DNA from: Pyrus communis
Lineage: Eukaryota; Streptophyta; Magnoliopsida; Rosales; Rosaceae
DNA: 64,000 nucleotides
Direction: 5' to 3'
Assembly: GCF_963583255.1 (NCBI RefSeq)
Contig: NC_084805.1
Coordinates: 23,284,085 to 23,348,084, forward strand
Shown here in pieces: positions 58,007-64,000 of this stretch (position 1 is its first letter; each line of letters starts with the position of its first letter). A model generated the notes under the pieces. The model saw nothing but the letters and a program-made list of their open reading frames with translations, did no database searches and was not told the DNA's origin. Both the position numbers and the translations under genes were made by a program.

Positions 58007-58969
58007 ATGGATTATCCGTTTTCGGGCGATATGAGTGACTATTTTATTCTTGGAGACCTAGAAAAGCAGATTTCTGTAGATCCAATATCACTGAAAGAAT
58101 CTTATAGAGAGGTGAGTGCTGCCCCAGTAGCGGTGGTGCCTGCTATTGCTGCTCCAAAGCTGAATGCACTTGACCAACTACCGCCCCTGTTGCCGCCCTC
58201 AAAGCCCAAGTTCTTAAGCTTCAGCCTCCCAAACTCAGCAACCTCATCGCCGCGAGTGAAGAAGAAATGGAAAGAAGAAAGCCAAGCGTCTCCCCGGCTG
58301 GAGAATCTGAGCCACCTGCAGCAGGAAATTGAGTTCCGGCGGACCAAGTCATGTGGTCAACGAGCACTTGCCCCATCAGATGACTTTGATCTCTGGTTGT
58401 TCAAACCGAATGCCGCTGATAAAGTCACCACGTATTACAGCGGTCTCTCCAGAGCTAGGTCCAACAGAGGTACTGATAAAAATGGCAAGAACAGGGACCC
58501 CCATGATGATGGATTCACGTGTGGGGCCCTGTGCTTGTTCATTCCTGGCTTTGGTGGCAAGGCAAAGCCAGTGAGAGCAAGAAGGGTAGAGCCTGATGAA
58601 TTGGGAAATGTCATATCCAGGACAGTTTCCTTGGAAAAGTTTGAATGTGGCTCATGGGCTTCAGCTATGATAAATGAGCAGGAAGATGACACCACCGGTC
58701 ACTACTTTGATCTGCCATTGGAGCTGATACGGAGCAGCGTCAACGAGGCAGATTCGCCAATTTCAACGTCTTTTGTGTTTGGCACGGATCGAAAGGGTGC
58801 CCTGAAGAACGGATCAACAAGAGCACAAGGCCGGAAATCGCATGGCTCGTCACGCCACGTTTGGTTTTCTACATCATCAGATGCTACATCACCAACTGCT
58901 TGCGTTACGCCTCGCTTGCGCAAAGCAAGGGATGATTTCAAAGCTTTCTTAGAAGCAGAGAGTACATAA
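58007..58969 (+). CDS. Uncharacterised plant protein (At5g44660/At4g20190-like)
   Basis: A single-exon 320-residue frame with good codon complexity. It starts MDYPFSGDMSDYFILGDLEK, has Ala/Pro-rich low complexity at residues 35-70, a Ser/Arg/Lys stretch, a conserved-looking island FDLWLFKPNAADKVTTYY, and a compact motif CGALCLFIPGFGGKAKPVR at about residues 171-189. The C-terminus is Ser/Arg-rich. No signal peptide, transmembrane helix or known domain is apparent. I recall a pair of uncharacterised Arabidopsis genes with the same CxxLCLxxPGFG motif, one directly after Y3IP1, which fits the gene order here. Function unknown. Confidence 0.85.
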   Translation: MDYPFSGDMSDYFILGDLEKQISVDPISLKESYREVSAAPVAVVPAIAAPKLNALDQLPPLLPPSKPKFLSFSLPNSATSSPRVKKKWKEESQASPRLENLSHLQQEIEFRRTKSCGQRALAPSDDFDLWLFKPNAADKVTTYYSGLSRARSNRGTDKNGKNRDPHDDGFTCGALCLFIPGFGGKAKPVRARRVEPDELGNVISRTVSLEKFECGSWASAMINEQEDDTTGHYFDLPLELIRSSVNEADSPISTSFVFGTDRKGALKNGSTRAQGRKSHGSSRHVWFSTSSDATSPTACVTPRLRKARDDFKAFLEAEST

Positions 58970-60007
58970 CTTACTCTGCTTTTTGGTATATTGAGTGTAT
59001 TTGCTAAGTTTCAAAATAATGCGAGTAGATTGTAGTTGTAGTCCTTCAACTATTACTCCGATTATCACTTTTGTCTCTGAATTAAGCAATTCATATAGTC
59101 CGTTTGTTTTTCTATCTAAATTTAGGGGTCTCGTGTCGTCAAAACTTGGAGCTGTTGTTCTTGAACTATATGGTGTGAGTAGGCCCTTTTGCACTTAAAA
59201 ATGGTAGAAAACTGACAGGTTTTGATGGTATGATAAAAAAATTAGGTAATAGTTCAAGGACTATAGCTACAATTTACTCGGAAAAAATGCAGACATGGAA
59301 GCCGGCTATGTTGTTATGGCTATGGGCGTTCTCTAGTCTACTAAACCCAAAAGACAATTTCCAATTTCCCAAGGGAATGGCCCCAACAGACAAAGATTGT
59401 GTCCCTCTTGCTACTCAAGACCTTTGCTTGAGCCCTTGGCAACTGGACTCGACAAGGTTTTCCCCGACCTGTTGGCAATTTTTTTTCATCGTGTTGTATT
59501 CAAGTTAATTCAGTTTGAGTTCATATCAAGTAGACAAATCAAGTCTGAGTTCATATCAAGTAGACAAATCAAGTCTAACTCGAACTATTATAGGATGGTA
59601 CTCTATAAGCCTACATATTTGGCATTTTTCTTTGTGGTGTGAGCCTTTCGAAAAGATGAATTGTCATGATAAAATCACTGACTGGTCCTATTTTTAAAGG
59701 AAAATAAAAAGAAGAAGAAGAGGATGATACTCTACAACTCTACATATTTGCCAATTTTCTTTGTGGTGTGGGTGGTTTTTGGATGATTGTTACGGTTATA
59801 ATGTGTCACGTAAGTTGGGAAAAAAAGTTGGGACAAGCAACATTTTGTTAATTGTACGTAGATTTTGTTGAGTGACATGATTCTAACCTACTCTGCTTGT
59901 TAATTGTACGTAATCCATCCCTCTACTCTTATGTGCAGCATTTGAGCGACTGTCTCAAGCACTTTTCTTACCCATAAAAAAACCTTGGGCCTAACTACAA
60001 ATAATTT
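58970..60007. other. 3' flank, nothing substantial
   Basis: Contains the likely 3' untranslated region of the preceding gene and AT-rich DNA. A 31-bp near-perfect tandem duplication (TGAGTTCATATCAAGTAGAC) lies at about 59516-59577. No gene supported. Confidence 0.4.
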
Positions 60008-61010
60008 CAAAAAGTCTTCCACATTCTTACTCAAGAGTATGAAAGTAAAATTTATTTATGTGGTTCAAAAAAGTTTCAACCGAGAGCTTCAACAAAAATT
60101 TTAAAAAGCCTTCCACATTTTTCTTAAGAGTGTGGAAGCAAAATCTATTTATGTGGTTAAAAAAAGCTTCAACAAAAAATTCAAAAAGCCTTCCACACTC
60201 TTGCTCAAGAGTGTGGAGCAAGAGTGTGGAAGCAAAATCTATTTATGTGGTTCAAAAAAGCTTCACCTACAAAGCTTCAACCAAAAAGGCTTCACCTATA
60301 AAGTTTCAACCAAAAAGCTTCACCTACAAAGCTTCAATAAAAAAGCTTCACCTACAAAGTTTCAACAAAAAAGTTTCACCTACAAAGCTTCAACCAAAAA
60401 ACCTTCACCTATAAAGCTTCAACCAAAAAGGCTTCACCCATAAAGCTTTAACCAAAAAACTTCACCTACAAAGCTTCAACCAAAAAACCTTCACCTATAA
60501 AGCTTCAACCAAAAAGGCTTCACCTATAAAGGTTTAAGCAAAAAGTTTCACCTACAAAGCTTTAAGCAAAAAGTTTCACCTACAAAGCTTCAACAAAAAA
60601 GCTTCACCTACAAAGCTTCAAGCAAAAAGTTTCACCTACAAAGCTTCAACAAAAAAGCTTCACCTACAAAACTTCAACCAAAAAGACTTCATCTATAAAG
60701 CTTCAACCAAAAAGGCTTTACCTATAAAGCTTTAACCAAAAAACTTCACCTACAAAGCTTCAACCAAAAAACCTTCACCTATAAAGCTTCAACCAAAAAG
60801 GCTTCACCTATAAAGCTTCAAGCAAAAAGTTTCACCTACAAAACTTCAACAAAAAAGCTTCACCTACAAAGTTTCAACAAAAAAGCTTCACCTACAAAAC
60901 TTCAACAGAAAACTTCACCTACAAAATTTCAACAAAACAGCTTCACCTACAAAGCTTCAACCAAAAAGCCTCACTTACAAAGCTTCAATCACTCAAGCTA
61001 TGTGCCCAAA
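60008..61010. repeat. Minisatellite: 28-31-bp CTTCACCTACAAAG repeats after 100-bp repeats
   Basis: 60008-60260 holds about three copies of a unit of roughly 100 bp (AGCCTTCCACA, then GTGTGGAAGCAAAATCTATT). From 60261 to about 61000 a shorter unit, variants of CACCTACAAAGCTTCAACCA with AAAAGCTT, repeats some 25 times with a period of 28-31 bp. Stretches stay open as Lys/Ser/Thr-rich peptides, but only because the unit lacks stops; I do not regard these as coding. Confidence 0.85.
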
Positions 61011-61732
61011 GGAAAAAGTTTCATCTACAAAGCTTCAACCACTTAAGCTATGTGTCCAAAGAAAAAAGCTTCAACCATTCAAGAATATCAAGCCACCTCC
61101 TTCGGCTATCCAGTTCGCTTGGAAGTTTCATGATTACTCAGTGGCTTGGATTTTTCAATTCCCTAATCGAGAAGCTTTCCTCACTCGGGAACTTAAGGGA
61201 GCACTGTTTGTACCATACTTGACCAGTCCCGAAACTCCCAAGCACCGGTCAACTTTATACATTCAAGGATCCACTGAGGGGTCTATGCTGAGGCACCCTT
61301 GCCGATGCACAAGAGTTTCCTTCCAACTAGGAGGCCAATCACAACACGTCACATGTCAACTTTAGAATAAAGTTCATAGAGTCCCACATCGACCGCGGAC
61401 AAAAGCTGGAGACTCACCTCAATTATAAAAGAAGATCATTCTCCTACAATGAATCTCTAATGTCATTATTGTACTTAAACTAGTCATTAGTACCCACTAA
61501 TGATGATTATGTTTGAACCGATGTATTTGTGTAAACCCTTCACTATTAATGATAACTTCTCTACTCCGTGGATGTAGCCAAACTTAGGGTGAACTACGTA
61601 CATATTGTGTTTGCTTCCCTATCTCTATCTCCTTACATATTATCCTCACTTGTGACCAGAGCAACCAAGCGAAGGTGACAAACTTGACACTTTACGTTGT
61701 TCCAAAATCTTCACTGATTTTGTGCATCAACA
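61011..61732 (+). mobile_element. LTR-like retroelement end (probable solo LTR, 5' limit unclear)
   Basis: Contains a U3/R-like promoter with TATAAAAG near 61424 followed by a C/T-rich stretch, and ends ACTGATTTTGTGCATCAACA at 61732, an ending I associate with apple-group LTRs. No primer-binding site follows and no target duplication could be matched, so the 5' limit may lie beyond the minisatellite, near 59.95 kb. No retroviral-type genes are present. Confidence 0.5.
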
Positions 61733-62514
61733 CACATATTATTAAATCTAAAAAATTACAAAAGTCTACGTGGCGCACATGCTAAGTAATTATGAGTTAA
61801 CTACGTCCTTCTTGTGAAGCGGGCATGCTAAATCGCAGCTGAGCTCGATTGGGCAAGTAGAATTGACGTGGTGGTGGTGTCGAATGCGCTTGCTGACTTC
61901 TGTACTTCAGCGAAAGAACACATTTCAACCTAGGGGTCTAAAACTTGACAACAAGGTTGCGTAGTTCACTGCAAAGTTCTATATCTCCTGCACCAGGTTC
62001 GGTTGCCTCAACTATATTTGTGAGAATATAAGTGCATCCTGAAAGTAATCAATCATAAAACATTTCACTTCGATGGGAAGCTAATAAAGTGACCTCTTTC
62101 GGCAAAGGAATTGAACATTCTCCACCGGCTGAGACTTTGATAGATAATCAACTGAACTAGAAGTAGTGTTGTTCCACCGAATTGAAGGTACTTCCAGAGC
62201 GATTAGTTCTACGGGACTACTGATGGTCCAACGAACTGAATATGTTGCCGATTGCCAACCCAGTGATGTTCCAACGAACTGAATAGTGTTGATGGAAGAG
62301 TTATGATAATTAGTTTTTCTCAAGGTTGAGGGATGGTTTCACGTAAATTAAGTGAGGATTTTCGTATAAACCGTTTGAGTTCTTTGTTGTTTAGAGCTTT
62401 GCATTTACAGGACTAAAATCCCCGAAGTCCTCTGTCTGTATGAACAGACGCACATGCGTGTCCATCACCTTGACATACCATGCTTCTTTCAAATACCATT
62501 TTTCTTTTTAAATA
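61733..62514. other. Intergenic, nothing recognised
   Basis: AT-rich sequence. Variants of GTTCCA(A/C)CGAA(T/C)TGAA occur three times (62170-62285), a weak short repeat. No gene. Confidence 0.35.
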
Positions 62515-62737
62515 TGAGAGAGAATCCTTGCCGGATCCTCTTTGTGAGGATCCCGGGGATCCTCCAATCACATCTTTTCATTGTACATTGTGTAACCAGT
62601 TTTTTGTCTATATTGTTTCTATTTCATTTTAAATAAAAAAAATTACAATGATTTTTGATCGCACGATGTACTATAAACAGATGTGATTTAAGAATATCCG
62701 GAATCCTCACAAAGAAAATCCGGCAAAGATCTCACTA
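62515..62737. mobile_element. hAT-type MITE, 223 bp
   Basis: Inverted ends pair over more than 50 bp (left TGAGAGAATCCTTGCCGGAT; right end complement TAGTGAGATCTTTGCCGGAT; both followed by CTTTGTGAGGAT and CAATCACATCT-like sequence). Flanked by an identical 8-bp duplication TTTAAATA (62507-62514, 62738-62745). No coding capacity. Confidence 0.85.
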
Positions 62738-62745
62738 TTTAAATA

Positions 62746-63546
62746 CCACCTGTGAGACTTACTTTTCCTCACATAAAAGTCCATAGGCTAAGGCCTACCT
62801 TCAGATTCTTCACCACCATCCTAACCAGACCACGTGCTAAGACTCCCAGTCCAACTATATCATAATCTCATGTTGCTCCAATCCACACATCCACATGGTA
62901 ACAATCTCGAGTTACTTTGGACTGAATTGTTTGCTCCCATATTGAAGATATACCTTGCATCCCATTTATATTGTTGAAAATGTCAAAGTAATTCCGATAC
63001 TCTTAATAGATAATTATTATGATTAAAAATTCACAATATTATCTATTAACAATAACCGAACATTAACTTAACATGTTTTTCTATTCATCGGCATAAAACT
63101 CTACTCATTCAACAACATCGATTGCACGGACCGAGGATGTAATATTAGCTCCACATACCTACAAATCCTAGACCCTGGTAAATTTCATGGTCACATATCA
63201 ATGCTGCATGCTTCTGAATAAACATGGGTTTGGTAAAGCAATAGTCCGTGTTCAATTCGTGCTACGTAATTTTTTTTCTCAGTTAGTGTAGCTGCATTGG
63301 TTTAATTACAGTTGAAGCCTAACAGGCCAACAGAAATGGAAAACTAGACATGGGTTTGGTACGTACACCATTTCAATTCCACCATGTGTTCATCTGATGT
63401 GTGACCCCCCGCCCTTTTGACCATTTCTAATATATAAGGTAGGTATAGTCTGAAGCTGGACCAGGAATTCGTTATATCTTCCCATATACAGAAAACGTAT
63501 TTGAAATTCATGATATTGCTCAGAAGATTTTCACTACAAAAATAAT
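62746..63546. other. Intergenic, nothing recognised
   Basis: AT-rich DNA between the MITE and the rDNA fragment without visible gene or repeat. Confidence 0.35.
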
Positions 63547-63893
63547 GGGTATCAGGGATAGCGGTTTTTCAGGCTCTCTTTCGAGAATCGAACTCTAATC
63601 ATCCGTCACCTATCACTATCAAGGTAGAGAACTATCTTATCATCAAAAGTTGATAGGAAAGATATTTAAATGATACATCACCAGCACGAAGGTTGTGAGA
63701 TCCGTCGACTTATCGTGAATCGTTATAGCAATGGGCAGAGCCTGCACCTTAAATCTAATAAATGCATCCCTTCCAAAAGTTGTGGTTTGTTGCACATATT
63801 AACTCTAGAATTACTATGGTTATCCGAGTAGCAAATACCATCAAACAAACTATAACTGCTTTAACGAGTCATTTGCAATTTTACAGTTTGAAT
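63547..63893 (-). pseudogene. Degraded 18S rDNA fragment
   Basis: Minus-strand sequence matches the 5' part of plant 18S rRNA, roughly nucleotides 60-400: intact landmarks include CAGTTATAGTTTGTTTGATG, GCTACTCGGATAACC, GTAGTAATTCTAGAG, GGAAGGGATGCATTTATTAG and CCTATCAACTTT, ending with a decayed GGAGCCTGAGAAACGGCTACC region. Many differences from the functional gene are C-to-T or G-to-A, so it is not a working rRNA. It stops cleanly at both ends, with ordinary AT-rich DNA to the left and right. Confidence 0.9.
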
Positions 63894-64000
63894 AGGTTAG
63901 GGATGGAAATATAGATTCAAGACCGTGTAGTGGCATCATTTGGTCAACAAAAAAACCTTGGTGATTATTTTTGGTATTAATTAACGTTACAAGATATTAT

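Noticed and set aside
59230..59508. 92-codon plus-strand frame after the last gene
   Set aside because: No start context, no recognisable motif and codon use typical of the surrounding non-coding DNA.
60058..60443. Lys/Ser/Thr-rich repetitive proteins
   Set aside because: The frames stay open only because the 28-31-bp unit lacks stops; there is no start context or conservation.

Overview
This is a gene-bearing euchromatic window from a dicot plant nuclear genome, most likely a rosaceous tree of the apple/pear group. Genes have many short AT-rich GT-AG introns, and intergenic DNA is AT-rich and full of transposon remains. The lineage hint is repeat content: a Cassandra-type solo LTR with a 5S-rRNA-like core, an LTR ending like those I remember from Malus, and MITEs of apple type. 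The species assignment is inference from memory.

Layout. 1-3970 (+): BAM3-type LRR receptor kinase, 5' end outside the window. 4.5-6.0 kb: a MITE and a decayed copia gag. 7.0-10.4 kb (-) and 11.6-12.3 kb (+): PRP16/DEAH7 splicing helicase and the MTQ2/HEMK2 methyltransferase, divergently transcribed from a short shared promoter. 13.1-17.0 kb (-): a GTE1/GTE6 bromodomain protein in eight coding exons. 18.8-19.9 kb (-): PCaP1, a plasma-membrane cation-binding protein, four exons. 23.4-31.9 kb (-): MCM6 replicative helicase subunit in 17 exons that I could join into one open frame of about 805 aa; its first intron is swollen to about 4 kb by a hAT-type element carrying eight nearly identical 338-bp tandem repeats. 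32-41 kb: nested transposons (foldback MITE, hAT scrap, old retroelement relic invaded by a gypsy-like solo LTR and by a Cassandra solo LTR). 41.8-43.0 kb (+): intronless purine permease. 45.8-47.8 kb: a 1-kb Mutator-like foldback element and a hAT MITE, both with intact target-site duplications. 49.3-55.1 kb: a 600-680-bp tandem array split by a 3.3-kb Helitron. 55.3-57.5 kb (+): Y3IP1, a photosystem I assembly factor of the chloroplast, six exons. 58.0-59.0 kb (+): an uncharacterised plant protein. 60-64 kb: a minisatellite inside an LTR-like element, a hAT MITE and a degraded 18S rDNA fragment.

The genes do not form a pathway; they are housekeeping and developmental genes (splicing, translation termination, chromatin, replication, membrane-microtubule signalling, phloem/root CLE perception, purine/cytokinin transport, PSI assembly). 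Their order does carry information: from memory, BAM3 and PCaP1 are neighbours at Arabidopsis At4g20270/At4g20260, while MCM6, Y3IP1 and the uncharacterised gene sit together near At5g44635-At5g44660 next to PCaP2, so this window appears to merge two Arabidopsis duplicate blocks.

I did not find a novel multi-gene system. The most striking signals are transposon-genome interactions: a hAT insertion whose target-site duplication copied the MCM6 intron-1 3' splice site, the 338-bp array inside that element, a Helitron with paralogous empty sites beside it, and a GC-AG intron in the bromodomain gene. All exon joins were made by eye from splice consensus, frame continuity and remembered homologues.
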